Source: Lachnospiraceae bacterium (GTDB taxonomy: Bacteria; Bacillota; Clostridia; Lachnospirales; Lachnospiraceae). From it: 64,000 nucleotides of DNA. The stretch covers positions 62,001 through 126,000 of the forward strand of contig JAGBHK010000045.1 of the NCBI GenBank assembly GCA_017935565.1. The letters run 5' to 3'. Position 1 is the stretch's first letter; each line of letters begins with the position of its first letter. The position numbers were made by a program, and so were the translations under genes. This document shows, piece after piece, positions 25,989-35,169 of this stretch. Below the pieces are notes generated by a model. The model was not told the DNA's origin and ran no database searches. It was given only the letters and a program-made list of their open reading frames with translations.

Positions 25989-26780
25989 ATGGTTAAATTA
26001 ATTGCGAGTGATATTGATGGCACTTTATTAACGGGTGAAATTAGAGAAATCTCTGAAAAAACTATTCAATTAATTGAAAAACTTAATAAAGAGGGAATAG
26101 TCTTTGTTGCAGCAAGTGGTCGTACCTATTCGAATTTGAAAAGATTATTTGCTCCGGTATGTGATGATATTATGTATATTTGTGAAAATGGAGCGCTTGT
26201 TAAATATAAGAATGAAACTTTGTTTAAGGCTGTATTTGAAGCAGATGTTGCTAGTGATATCATTGATGGGATTTTAAAAAAAGATAATTGTGAGGTTTTG
26301 ATTTCAGGCGAAAATACGTCATATCTTATTCCGAAGGAAGACTCATTTGTAGACCATATGAAAAATTTTGTTAAGAACGATGTGACGGTTGTTTCAAAAT
26401 TTGAAGATATCAAAGAACCAATATTAAAGATATCAGTGTACAATAAGTTCGGTGTTGATGATGTTTGTGACTATTTTGATAGCAAATGGAATGCTGTGGC
26501 GCAGTGTACGGTTTCAGGAAAATGTTGGCAGGATTTTGTTCCGCCAAATGTGGACAAGGGTAGTGCTTTAGAATTGATTCAAAAAAAATATTGTATCGAA
26601 TCAGATGTTACTATGTGTTTTGGAGATAATTATAATGACCTTACTATGTTTGAAAAGGCGCATTTTAGTTATGCAATGTCTACTGCTAAATCAGAGATTC
26701 GTGCAAGGGCTAGATATGTTACTATGAGTGTGGAATCTATATTGTCAGATGTTGAAAAGATGATTAATTTTAATTTATAG
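25989..26780 (+). CDS. Cof-type HAD-superfamily phosphatase
   Basis: 263 residues from the ATG at 25989, giving MVKLIASDIDGTLL; GAGGAG lies 11 bases upstream. HAD motif I DIDGTLL, motif II AASGRTYSN, and motif III/IV VDKGSALELI and CFGDNYNDLTMFEKA are present, with a type IIB cap. It should dephosphorylate sugar phosphates or similar metabolites. First of three closely spaced genes ending with a PrsA-like lipoprotein. Confidence 0.88.
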   Translation: MVKLIASDIDGTLLTGEIREISEKTIQLIEKLNKEGIVFVAASGRTYSNLKRLFAPVCDDIMYICENGALVKYKNETLFKAVFEADVASDIIDGILKKDNCEVLISGENTSYLIPKEDSFVDHMKNFVKNDVTVVSKFEDIKEPILKISVYNKFGVDDVCDYFDSKWNAVAQCTVSGKCWQDFVPPNVDKGSALELIQKKYCIESDVTMCFGDNYNDLTMFEKAHFSYAMSTAKSEIRARARYVTMSVESILSDVEKMINFNL

Positions 26781-26795
26781 AATGGAGAAATTATT

Positions 26796-27053
26796 ATGAT
26801 AAATGAAAAATATGCAAAAACTTTTTTGGATAATCAGGATAAATTGTTTGATGAACCAGTGGCAGAAACTATTGATGAAGCGATTGAGTTTTTAGAAGAT
26901 GTGATGGCTATTGTAGTTGATAATGTAGATGAACTTCGCGATTATTTTGAAGGTTGTGGCGTTGATACAGAAGATATGTCGGATGATGAATTGTTGGATT
27001 CTTTAGAAGTATTTAAAATGGACGATGGAAAACTCCTTATTGTGGAAGGTTAA
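26796..27053 (+). CDS. small acidic protein of unknown function
   Basis: 85 residues, strongly acidic (ETIDEAIEFLEDV, DTEDMSDDELLDSLEV), no signal peptide. ATG 15 bp after the HAD gene behind AATGGAG; the next gene starts 2 bp after its stop. Its position in a tight run of genes supports it. I cannot assign a function. Confidence 0.7.
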   Translation: MINEKYAKTFLDNQDKLFDEPVAETIDEAIEFLEDVMAIVVDNVDELRDYFEGCGVDTEDMSDDELLDSLEVFKMDDGKLLIVEG

Positions 27054-27055
27054 TT

Positions 27056-28042
27056 ATGAAAAAGATATTAGTGATTTTTACAGTAGTTATTTTATTTGCT
27101 ACGGTGTTATCTGGATGTAAGAAAAACATTGTAATTACTACTGGTTTCGAAGATGGCGATATAATGAAATTATCAGGCGAATCTGTAAGTGCTGGGGAAA
27201 TGATGGTTTTTCTTCTTGGCGAAAAGGAAAGCTATGATATAGGGCTTGATGAAGCATTTTGGGAAGTTAAATATGACGGAAAAACATTACTAGAACATTT
27301 TAAAGAAGATATTAAGGAAGAATTTATAAGTATTAATATTTTGGCCGAATTTGCAAGGTCTAAAAATATTTCGCTTAGCGATGAGGAAAGCGAAAGAATA
27401 AGCGATGCGACAGAGGTATATATTGAAAATTTTGGAGAAGACAATTTAAGTAAATATGGTATTACAAAAGGCGATGTAAAATCATTTATGGAAAAAAGAA
27501 TATTGGCTCAAAATGTATATATTGAGTTGATGGAAGATTATGATGTTGAAATCAGTGATGAGGAAGCTAGAGTGATGTATGCGGGATATATTTATCTTGA
27601 TGCAAGCGAAAACAAGGCAAATGAAGTTGCTGCTGAGATTTTACAAAAGGTAAAAGAAGGTGGCGATATGGAACAGGTTGCTGAAAAGTATAATTATGCA
27701 ACATTTAAAGAAGGTTATTTGTCTAGAGAGAATTTTACTGAAGAATCAAGAAAAATTATTTTTGAGTTAATGGATGGACAGGTTTCAGAGGTGATTTCAG
27801 AAAACGGTAGATTATATATTATTAAATGTATAAATGATTATGATGAGATAATGACGAATTCCAATAAAAGCGTTCTGATTGACAAAAAGAAGGCGGAAGA
27901 GTTCAACAAAGAGTATAACCCATTTGAAAAGGATATAAATATTGAATATAATACAAAATTGTGGGAAGAACTTGATATACCTAAGTTTGAAGATATTAAA
28001 AATATTAATATTGATAATATATTAGAAAAGCTTGCCGATTAG
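27056..28042 (+). CDS. PrsA/SurA-like lipoprotein (putative peptidyl-prolyl isomerase/foldase)
   Basis: 328 residues. A lipoprotein signal (KKILVIFTVVILFATVLSGC) ends in the lipobox LSGC at about residue 21. A SurA_N-type helical region follows. A parvulin-like segment lies in the C-terminal half (ASENKANEVAAEILQKVKEGG, MEQVAEKYNYATFKEGYLSRENF, ELMDGQVSEVISENGRLYIIK). It probably helps fold exported proteins outside the membrane. Its stop codon overlaps the stop of the convergent YfhO gene by 4 bp and sits in the shared terminator loop. Confidence 0.8.
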   Translation: MKKILVIFTVVILFATVLSGCKKNIVITTGFEDGDIMKLSGESVSAGEMMVFLLGEKESYDIGLDEAFWEVKYDGKTLLEHFKEDIKEEFISINILAEFARSKNISLSDEESERISDATEVYIENFGEDNLSKYGITKGDVKSFMEKRILAQNVYIELMEDYDVEISDEEARVMYAGYIYLDASENKANEVAAEILQKVKEGGDMEQVAEKYNYATFKEGYLSRENFTEESRKIIFELMDGQVSEVISENGRLYIIKCINDYDEIMTNSNKSVLIDKKKAEEFNKEYNPFEKDINIEYNTKLWEELDIPKFEDIKNINIDNILEKLAD

Positions 28043-28057
28043 TTTTCGGCAAGCTTT
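28027..28057. terminator. shared terminator lying across two overlapping stop codons
   Basis: Perfect 12-bp stem AAAGCTTGCCGA/TCGGCAAGCTTT (28027-28038, 28046-28057), with the two convergent stop codons (TAG at 28040-28042, TAA on the other strand at 28041-28039) in the loop. The last codons of both proteins are within the hairpin. Confidence 0.85.
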
Positions 28058-31053
28058 CTTTCTTTTTTCTTATATATTCTTTCGATTATATATATTGCGA
28101 ATATCAATATTATTGACACAATTGTTATCGCCAATCCAAGGTATAAACCATTAGGCGTATATTTAAATTCGATTGTATGAGTTCCTTCAGGAACATTAAC
28201 TGTTAATAATGCCTCGTTAAATGAACCAATTTCAGTTTTTTCACCATCAATATATACTGACCATCCTTTATCGTAGATAATGGATGTAAGCATTGTACCA
28301 TCTTCTTTAGCAGTTATTGAACCTTTGATATAAGTGTCATCGTAAGATTCAATTTCAAGTCCTTCATCATTTAAAGAATTAAATACATTATCGAAAACAT
28401 CTTGGTTAAATGCATACGCATATAACTGAAGGGATGAAACATCAGTGTCTGAAGTTGTAACGGTTACTTCTGTGTTTGCAGGAACATGTCCAATATGAAC
28501 GATTTGTCTGTGGTTTAATCCAGATGCATTTCCTGAAATACGAACATCTTCAAGGGCATTGTAGCCTGAATAACTGATTTTATCTACATAGTTTGTAACG
28601 TAAATATATAAGTCACAACTTTCTTCAACAGTAATAATCGAAGAAGCGCCACTTGATACGGCTGTGAGACGTTTGTAAAGTCCTTCATTTCCGCTAACTG
28701 TCATTGCAAAATTATTTTGAATCAAAAATGGATCATTTCCCGCGATGGCTAAATCATCTAGGCAATTTTCAGGAATCATATATCCTAAAGGCAATACATA
28801 ATCCAATTCATATAAATACTGGTTTTTGCTGCTAGCTTTAAGTGTCATCAAGTATGGGTCCATTCGTTCACCAACCGATATTACATAACGAACGGATAAC
28901 ATAGACGAGGTAAGTGGCGTATTACCATAGTATGAATATGCGTTGGTCGATTTCTCAAAACCAAATGAGCCGAGTAAGTCTGAAAAATGACCATTGGCTG
29001 TAGAGGAGAAAATCGAAACACCATGGTAATCATTCCAAGCAGCGTCATTTTTTGTTCTTCTTGTAAGTTTTTCGATTCTATAAAAATCATCGCTTTCAAC
29101 TGAATCAATTATATTTGATATATCTTCATTATCATTTAAGTAACTTGAATAACCTGTAAGTTTATATGCTGAGTCGACATTTGAACTGATAGCAGCTTCT
29201 GCGATACATACGATAACCAACATATAAATAGTAAATTGCTTGTAAATATGTTTATTTCTGTACATGTTTATAAGTAAGAGATAACATATCATAAAGAATA
29301 AACTTAAATATATGATTTTAAATGAAAATTCTTCGCCGTTTACATATAATTGCTCAATTAATATTAAAAATGCTAATGCACCGAAGAAGCAAGAATAAAT
29401 TTCCTTTTGCTTAAAGGATTTAATATGTGTTGCAGCTTCGTAAGTCATTGTTAATATTAAGAAAATATATATAAATGATTCACGGCATGGTAAACTATTT
29501 GGAAAATGAAGTCCATGCCATATAAAGTTTGGTATATTCATATTGAAACTTAACAATAAGAATAAAAGTAATGTTACTTTACCAACTTTTTCCTTGTGCT
29601 CAATTTTCTTTGATAAACAGTACAATGGAATCATAATAAATACAGCAACAGTACAATAAATATTTGGCTGATTTGCATTTAATATGGCTGGGTCAACGGT
29701 CATAAGTGAACGAGCAAGCATATCCATTACTGAAAAATAATTCTTCCATTGTGTAGGAAAGGCACTGTCGGCTGAAGCTGTGTAAGACAACGCATACAAT
29801 GCAGGTAAAAACATTACGGCACCTAATCCACCAGCTAAAAGTGAACCTTTAACAAAATGAAGTATTTTCACGCAAGAACCGTATAAAGTAATTTTCTTTT
29901 GTGAAAATAAAACTACAAAAAAGTACAATACCGAAAAAATGCAGAGCATAATTCCAATATAATAGTTTGAATAAATGGCAAATCCAAGACTTAGAGTATA
30001 TAAAAGCCATTTCTTTTTCTTTACGAGATTTTCGATTCCTAATGCAATCAATGGAAGCATTACTATGCAATCAATCCACATTATATTCCAACTAAATGCA
30101 GCCATATATGAAGATAATGCGTAAAATACTGAAATAGCAGTTATTGAATAATTCTTTTTATTAAAATGTTTTGCAATGTAGTAAGCAAAAGTTAATCCTG
30201 CTAAACCTGTCTTAAATACAATTAAAGCATCCATAGTTAAAAGTATATCGCCTTTTATTGCGATTGCGCCTAATAACATATTGATTGGACTAGCTAAATA
30301 ATAAGCAAATAGGGCAGTGAAGTTAACACCCATACCAATATTCCATGAATAGAATAATGAGCCACCTTCTGTAAGTTTTCTATATAATTCCTTATAGAAA
30401 GGAGCATACTGGTGATACATATCACTTCTTAAATATATAGAATCACCTATTGGAGAAATGCCTCTGCTTACAAATATTACACTTAAAACGAGAACAGGAA
30501 TGATAAATGCAAGGAAAAGTGGTCCGAGCAATGGCGGTATCTTGATTTTTGATTCCATTATAGCCTGTTCAGTTAAGTCATCCTCAGTTGCGTTATTAAG
30601 AGGTATATCGTCAATATCTGTAACATAATCCACAACATTAACTTCGGTTTCAGGTTTTTTCTTGAATATAAATAATTTGCTGAAAATATAATTTGAAACA
30701 ATAACAAAAACTGAAATCAGTAATTTAGCTATCATTACATTTAAGTTAATTATGCTAGCAAATGCAAGGAAGATATCTGTCACAATCAATGAGAATACTC
30801 TTGCTAAAATAAAACTTGGCAATTCGTGTTTTAAAACTGACAATCTGAAAGATTTAGATTCAAATACGAAGAGTTTATTAGTAATATAAGCAGTAGCTAC
30901 TGCGAAAATCCATGCAATGGTATTTGCAATAATTTCATTTATTGAAAAGATATAATATAATATAGCAACAACAGCGAAATCAACAACAGTAGTAAGCACG
31001 CCAAAAATTGTGTATAATATAGTCTCTTTATTTAAAAATTTCTTAAGATTCAC
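28039..31053 (-). CDS. GtrA-YfhO fusion: putative lipid-linked sugar flippase joined to a GT-C-type glycosyltransferase
   Basis: 1004 residues, GTG start behind AAGGAG, 2 bp after the stop of the glycosyltransferase gene. Residues about 1-135 are a GtrA/GtcA domain with four membrane helices (LYTIFGVLTTVVDFAVV, NKLFVFESK, FSKLFIFKKK). From about 170 on it is a YfhO-type protein with a dozen or more helices (ISPIGDSIYLRSDMYHQYAPFYKEL, the acidic periplasm-like loop) and a large C-terminal extracellular domain followed by a final helix. In Bacillus, CsbB, GtcA and YfhO work as separate proteins to put GlcNAc on lipoteichoic acid. Here two of the three are one polypeptide. The sugar and acceptor are not known. 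Confidence 0.85.
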   Translation of the reverse strand: MNLKKFLNKETILYTIFGVLTTVVDFAVVAILYYIFSINEIIANTIAWIFAVATAYITNKLFVFESKSFRLSVLKHELPSFILARVFSLIVTDIFLAFASIINLNVMIAKLLISVFVIVSNYIFSKLFIFKKKPETEVNVVDYVTDIDDIPLNNATEDDLTEQAIMESKIKIPPLLGPLFLAFIIPVLVLSVIFVSRGISPIGDSIYLRSDMYHQYAPFYKELYRKLTEGGSLFYSWNIGMGVNFTALFAYYLASPINMLLGAIAIKGDILLTMDALIVFKTGLAGLTFAYYIAKHFNKKNYSITAISVFYALSSYMAAFSWNIMWIDCIVMLPLIALGIENLVKKKKWLLYTLSLGFAIYSNYYIGIMLCIFSVLYFFVVLFSQKKITLYGSCVKILHFVKGSLLAGGLGAVMFLPALYALSYTASADSAFPTQWKNYFSVMDMLARSLMTVDPAILNANQPNIYCTVAVFIMIPLYCLSKKIEHKEKVGKVTLLLFLLLSFNMNIPNFIWHGLHFPNSLPCRESFIYIFLILTMTYEAATHIKSFKQKEIYSCFFGALAFLILIEQLYVNGEEFSFKIIYLSLFFMICYLLLINMYRNKHIYKQFTIYMLVIVCIAEAAISSNVDSAYKLTGYSSYLNDNEDISNIIDSVESDDFYRIEKLTRRTKNDAAWNDYHGVSIFSSTANGHFSDLLGSFGFEKSTNAYSYYGNTPLTSSMLSVRYVISVGERMDPYLMTLKASSKNQYLYELDYVLPLGYMIPENCLDDLAIAGNDPFLIQNNFAMTVSGNEGLYKRLTAVSSGASSIITVEESCDLYIYVTNYVDKISYSGYNALEDVRISGNASGLNHRQIVHIGHVPANTEVTVTTSDTDVSSLQLYAYAFNQDVFDNVFNSLNDEGLEIESYDDTYIKGSITAKEDGTMLTSIIYDKGWSVYIDGEKTEIGSFNEALLTVNVPEGTHTIEFKYTPNGLYLGLAITIVSIILIFAIYIIERIYKKKERKLAEN

Positions 31054-31055
31054 TT

Positions 31056-32018
31056 TTATTGCTCCTTTTTTCTATGATTATCAGTTAATGATATATTAGT
31101 GTCCTTAAGTATAAAAAGTGGACGATTCTTAACTTCGATATAAATGTTTGCAATATATTCGCCAAGTATACCTATAGAGATTAAAGTAATTCCACCAAGG
31201 AATATAACGGCAGAAAGAGTAGTAACATAACCAGCAACATCAATACCAAAGATAAGTGTTTTTACGATTGTAAATACAATGTATAAAAATCCAATGAGGG
31301 AGATGAAAAATCCCATTCCAGTAACAAAACGTATAGGTGCAATGGAAAATGTTGTTATACCTGTAACTGCGTATCTAAACAAACTTTTGAAACTCCATTT
31401 GGTTGTCCCAAGTGCACGTTCGACATTTTCATATGGTATCCATTTGGTTTTGAATCCAACCCAAGCAAAAATTCCTTTGGAAAAACGTTGTTTTTCAGAC
31501 ATAGACATAACTGCATCAACCATAGCTCTAGACATAATTCTATAATCAACGGCTCCCTGAACTAAATCAACGTCTGTTATTTTATTGCTTAATTTGTAAA
31601 ATGTACGAGAGAAGAAACTTCTAATTGGTGATTCACCTTCTCTGGTAGTTCTCATAGCTGCACAACAGTCATAGCCTTCCTCAATGTTTTTAATCATTTC
31701 AGGTATGAGGGCAGGTGGATGCTGTAAATCAGCGTCCATAACAATAACATAATCTGCAGTTGTGTATGAAAGACCGGCATACATACCAGCTTCTTTACCG
31801 AAATTTCTTGAGAAAGAGATATAAGAAACATTATCATATGTACTGCCTAATTCTTTTAATATTTCATAAGTTTTATCACGACTTCCGTCATCTATAAAAA
31901 TATACTTAAATGAATAGTTAGGGATTGTATTTATAACTTTTGTAGTTTCCTCGAAAAACATTTTTAACATTTCTTCTTCGTTATAGCAAGGAACTACGAT
32001 ATCTACTGTTTTGGTCAT
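31056..32018 (-). CDS. CsbB/GtrB-like polyprenyl-phosphate glycosyltransferase (GT2)
   Basis: 320 residues. GT-A catalytic domain (about 1-230) with VVPCYNEEE, IDDGSRDKT, SRNFGKEAGMYAG and the metal-binding VMDADLQHPP. Two C-terminal membrane helices (about 235-300) end in EYIANIYIEVKNRP, a signature of the DPM1/CsbB/GtrB family. It should transfer a sugar from a UDP donor to undecaprenyl phosphate on the inner membrane face. The product would then be used by the GtrA-YfhO fusion encoded 2 bp downstream. Confidence 0.9.
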   Translation of the reverse strand: MTKTVDIVVPCYNEEEMLKMFFEETTKVINTIPNYSFKYIFIDDGSRDKTYEILKELGSTYDNVSYISFSRNFGKEAGMYAGLSYTTADYVIVMDADLQHPPALIPEMIKNIEEGYDCCAAMRTTREGESPIRSFFSRTFYKLSNKITDVDLVQGAVDYRIMSRAMVDAVMSMSEKQRFSKGIFAWVGFKTKWIPYENVERALGTTKWSFKSLFRYAVTGITTFSIAPIRFVTGMGFFISLIGFLYIVFTIVKTLIFGIDVAGYVTTLSAVIFLGGITLISIGILGEYIANIYIEVKNRPLFILKDTNISLTDNHRKKEQ

Positions 32019-32097
32019 AGTTTATTCCTCCGTTAAAAATCACATAAATTAGTTTCACCATAATATTTAATTTTACTACAAAATGCCATAAAAATAA

Positions 32098-32420
32098 AGA
32101 GGTAAATCACATATGCTACAATTCACAAAGTACATTTTTATGGTGTGACAGATTTCTATTTATTTAATTAGCACTTCCGTATTACTAGAAGATTATTATT
32201 TTCCTAATCACTGCAAGATAATAATGCTATTAAACCTCGCATACACAAACTCACAAGCTATGCTTGCTCAAACAGTGTGTATGCGAGGTTACATTAATTA
32301 TCTTGTAGTGATTGGAAAATTAAATAATCTTCCAGATATACGTACCTGCTAATTAAATAAATAGAAATCCGTCACACATATAGTGTACTTTGTGAATTGT
32401 AAGATATGCGAATTACCTCT
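32098..32420. repeat. 323-bp near-perfect palindrome downstream of argG
   Basis: The ends AGAGGTAAATC (32098) and GAATTACCTCT (ending 32420) are inverted copies. The two ~145-bp arms match along most of their length. They include CAATTCACAAAGTAC with its complement near 32384-32398, and an apical 15-bp perfect stem, AACCTCGCATACACA (32233-32247) with TGTGTATGCGAGGTT (32276-32290). No ORF is contained. It fills nearly all of the 426-bp gap between argG and the GT2 gene (both on the minus strand). As RNA it would be a very long hairpin; as DNA it could extrude as a cruciform. Confidence 0.88.
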
Positions 32421-32444
32421 ATTATTTATTCGTATTTCAGATAT

Positions 32445-33662
32445 TTATTTGTTTAATTCTGCATTCTTCATACCACGAACTTTTAATGAGAGACCGAAGA
32501 GGTTGATGAAACCTTCAGCATCATGGTGGTCATATAAATCACCTGTTGTAAAGCTTGCAAGTGATTCATTATATAATGAATATGGAGAAGTAGAACCAGC
32601 TTTGATGATGTTACCCTTGTAAAGTTTCATCTTAACTTCGCCAGTTACATATTCCTGTGTTGATTCAATGAATGCCTGTAATGCTTCACGAAGTGGTGTG
32701 AACCATTTTCCTTCGTATACTACATTTGCAAACTTGTTTGCGATCTCTTTCTTAACTGAGATAGTGTCTCTATCGAGAATGAGTTCTTCTAACTGCTGAT
32801 GAGCTTCAAGTAAGATTGTTCCACCTGGTGTTTCATATACACCACGAGACTTCATACCAACAACTCTGTTTTCAACGATATCAACGATACCGATACCATG
32901 CTTACCACCTAATGTGTTCAATTCTCTAATAATATCAGAAGCCTTCATTTCTTTGCCATTTAATGCAACTGGAACACCTTTTTCAAACTTAAGTGTGATA
33001 TATTCGCCTTCATCAGGAGCTTTTTCTGGAGAAACACCTAAAACTAAAAGGTGATCATAGTTTGGTTCATTTGCTGGATCTTCAAGTTCAAGACCTTCGT
33101 GGCTGATATGCCATAAGTTACGGTCACGGCTATAACTTGAATCTGCTGAGAATGGAAGGTCAATACCATGTGCTTTACAGTATTCGATTTCATCTTCTCT
33201 TGACTGCATATTCCAAGTTTCATTGCATCTCCAAGGTGCAATAATCTGAAGATCAGGAGCTAATGCTTTAATACCAAGTTCGAAACGTACCTGGTCATTA
33301 CCCTTACCTGTAGCACCGTGGCAAATAGCAACAGCGCCTTCTTTTCTAGCTATATCAACAAGACATTTTGCGATAGTTGGTCTAGCCATAGAAGTACCAA
33401 GTAAATATTTATTTTCATATACAGCGTTTGCCTGAACGCAAGGAACAACATATTCATCAACGAATTCATCTGTTAAATCTTCTATGTATAATTTAGTAGC
33501 ACCAGAAAGTTTTGCTCTTTCTTCAAGTCCATCTAATTCATTGCCCTGTCCAACGTCACAGCATACGCATACAACATCGTAATCATAATTTTCTTTAAGC
33601 CATGGAATGATAGCTGTTGTATCAAGTCCACCAGAGTACGCTAAAATAACTTTTTCTTTCAT
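32445..33662 (-). CDS. argG: argininosuccinate synthase
   Basis: 405 residues, the normal length. N-terminal P-loop-like [10 protein letters not shown], then [27 protein letters not shown] and [17 protein letters not shown] are all signatures of ArgG. It condenses citrulline and aspartate with ATP to argininosuccinate. ATG preceded by GGAGG. It is divergent from argCJBD, with its own promoter overlapping ArgR-like sites. argH is not in the window. Confidence 0.96.
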   Translation of the reverse strand: MKEKVILAYSGGLDTTAIIPWLKENYDYDVVCVCCDVGQGNELDGLEERAKLSGATKLYIEDLTDEFVDEYVVPCVQANAVYENKYLLGTSMARPTIAKCLVDIARKEGAVAICHGATGKGNDQVRFELGIKALAPDLQIIAPWRCNETWNMQSREDEIEYCKAHGIDLPFSADSSYSRDRNLWHISHEGLELEDPANEPNYDHLLVLGVSPEKAPDEGEYITLKFEKGVPVALNGKEMKASDIIRELNTLGGKHGIGIVDIVENRVVGMKSRGVYETPGGTILLEAHQQLEELILDRDTISVKKEIANKFANVVYEGKWFTPLREALQAFIESTQEYVTGEVKMKLYKGNIIKAGSTSPYSLYNESLASFTTGDLYDHHDAEGFINLFGLSLKVRGMKNAELNK

Positions 33663-33701
33663 AATAAAATATCCTCCATAGAATAATTAGTTTAACAACT
33701 A

Positions 33702-33736
33702 TTCATTAATATATACCCATATGTAAAAATATGCAA
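33702..33736 (-). promoter_or_regulatory. argG promoter with ArgR-like sites
   Basis: On the minus strand TTGCAT (33736-33731), 17-bp spacer, TATATT (33713-33708): the same hexamers as the argC promoter. Two imperfect ARG-box-like palindromes, TGCATATTTTTACA (33735-33722) and TATATATTAATGAA (33715-33702), lie about 20 bp apart, the second a weak match. Promoter confidence is higher than operator confidence. Confidence 0.65.
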
Positions 33737-33824
33737 GCACTTTTTTAAAAAACTTTTTTGAGCGCTAAACCTTGTAAAATAGGAAAAAATTAATCATACA
33801 CATAGAAAATGATAAAAAATAGTA

Positions 33825-33861
33825 TTGCATAATATTCATAAAAGGTGTATATTATGCAATA
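33825..33861 (+). promoter_or_regulatory. distal argC promoter with paired ArgR-like operators
   Basis: TTGCAT (33825-33830), 17-bp spacer, TATATT (33848-33853). Two palindromes, TGCAT-n3-ATTCA (33826-33838) and TGTAT-n3-ATGCA (33846-33858), cover the -35 and -10 with centres about 20 bp apart, two helical turns, as in paired ARG boxes. The spacing inside each box is one base shorter than the classic 14-bp form. The whole region is also an inverted repeat TATTGCATAATA/TATTATGCAATA. Confidence 0.65.
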
Positions 33862-33877
33862 ACAGTTCGAACATGCA

Positions 33878-34006
33878 AAAATGTTTTGACAAGTTACCCT
33901 CAGCAAGCAGCGAGTAAAACTCGCTATTTGCTGAGGGTGGGTTGGCAAAATATTTTTATATGGCGGACGCCATACGTAAGATAAAGCCCGAAGGGATTTA
34001 TCTTAC
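33878..34006. other. three consecutive hairpins in the argC 5' region
   Basis: Hairpin 1 (33878-33957) has arms AAAATGTTTTG/CAAAATATTTT and ACCCTCAGCAA/TTTGCTGAGGGT with inner AGCGAGT/ACTCGCT. Hairpin 2 (33959-33974) is TATGGC/GCCATA. Hairpin 3 (33976-34006) is GTAAGATAAA/TTTATCTTAC. They lie between the distal and proximal argC promoters, so RNA from the distal promoter would carry them. They may attenuate, or simply be palindromic repeats. Confidence 0.7.
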
Positions 34007-34043
34007 ACACATTCAATGTTTGTAAACATTTTTCAAATAACTC

Positions 34044-34071
34044 TTTACTTGTTTGGAAATTTGTTTATAAT
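34044..34071 (+). promoter_or_regulatory. proximal argC promoter
   Basis: TTTACT (34044-34049), 16-bp spacer, TATAAT (34066-34071), 38 bp before the argC start. A second promoter that would bypass the three upstream hairpins. Confidence 0.6.
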
Positions 34072-34109
34072 AGAAATGATAATTACATATTTAGAAAGGT
34101 TGATGTATT

Positions 34110-35153
34110 ATGATTAAAGTAGGAATTATTGGTTCAACAGGTTATGCAGGAGCAGAACTCGTTAGATTATTGATGGGACATAAAGAAGTAGAAATTAAGT
34201 GGTTTGGTTCAAGAAGTTATATAGATCAGGAATATGCAGATATTTTTCAAAATATGTTTGAGATAGTTGATGCAAAGTGCATGGATGATAATATGGAAGA
34301 ATTAGCCAATGCAGTTGATGTTATTTTTACAGCAACACCACAGGGTCTTTGTTCTACATTGGTTAATGAAGAAGTACTAAATAAAGTAAAGATTATTGAT
34401 TTAAGTGCAGACTTCAGAATTAAAGATGTAAATGTATACGAGCAGTGGTATGGCATTAAGCATGCAAGTCCTTCTTATATAGAAGAAGCTGTTTATGGTC
34501 TTCCAGAAATCAATAGAGATAAAGTAAAGAATGCAAGACTTATTGCTAATCCAGGATGTTATCCAACATGTACAATACTTTCAATATATCCATTGGCTAA
34601 AGAAGGCCTTATTGATATGGATACGTTGATTGTAGATGCAAAGTCTGGTACATCGGGTGCTGGTAGGGGCGCAAAAGTTGCAAATCTTTATTGTGAAGTA
34701 AATGAGAATATTAAGGCATATGGTGTGGCAAGTCACAGACATACACCAGAAATCGAGGAACAGTTAGGTTATGCAGCTGGTAAGGAATGTATAATCAACT
34801 TTACACCGCATCTTGTTCCTATGAACAGAGGTATTCTTGCAACATCTTACGCAAAACTCACACGTGAGGTTACATACGAAGAGGTTAAAGCTATATATGA
34901 TAAATATTATTCAAACGAACAGTTTGTAAGAGTACTTAAAAAGGACGTTGCTCCTGAAACAAGATGGGTTGAAGGAAGCAATTATGTAGATGTTAACTTT
35001 AAGATAGATCCAAGAACAAACAGAGTGATTATGATGGGTGCTATGGACAACCTTGTAAAAGGAGCAGCTGGTCAGGCAGTTCAAAATATGAACATTATGT
35101 TTGGTTTTAAAGAGAATGAAGGATTATGTCAGATTCCTTTATTCCCAGCATAG
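34110..35153 (+). CDS. argC: N-acetyl-gamma-glutamyl-phosphate reductase
   Basis: 347 residues. N-terminal NAD(P)-binding GIIGSTGYAGAELVRLL; active-site Cys in NPGCYPTC; SASGTSGAG-type segment AKSGTSGAGRGAK; HRHTPEIEE with the catalytic His. It reduces N-acetylglutamyl phosphate to the semialdehyde, the third step of ornithine synthesis. First gene of argC-argJ-argB-argD, the order common in Firmicutes. Confidence 0.96.
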   Translation: MIKVGIIGSTGYAGAELVRLLMGHKEVEIKWFGSRSYIDQEYADIFQNMFEIVDAKCMDDNMEELANAVDVIFTATPQGLCSTLVNEEVLNKVKIIDLSADFRIKDVNVYEQWYGIKHASPSYIEEAVYGLPEINRDKVKNARLIANPGCYPTCTILSIYPLAKEGLIDMDTLIVDAKSGTSGAGRGAKVANLYCEVNENIKAYGVASHRHTPEIEEQLGYAAGKECIINFTPHLVPMNRGILATSYAKLTREVTYEEVKAIYDKYYSNEQFVRVLKKDVAPETRWVEGSNYVDVNFKIDPRTNRVIMMGAMDNLVKGAAGQAVQNMNIMFGFKENEGLCQIPLFPA

Positions 35154-35169
35154 AAAGGATGGAATAATT

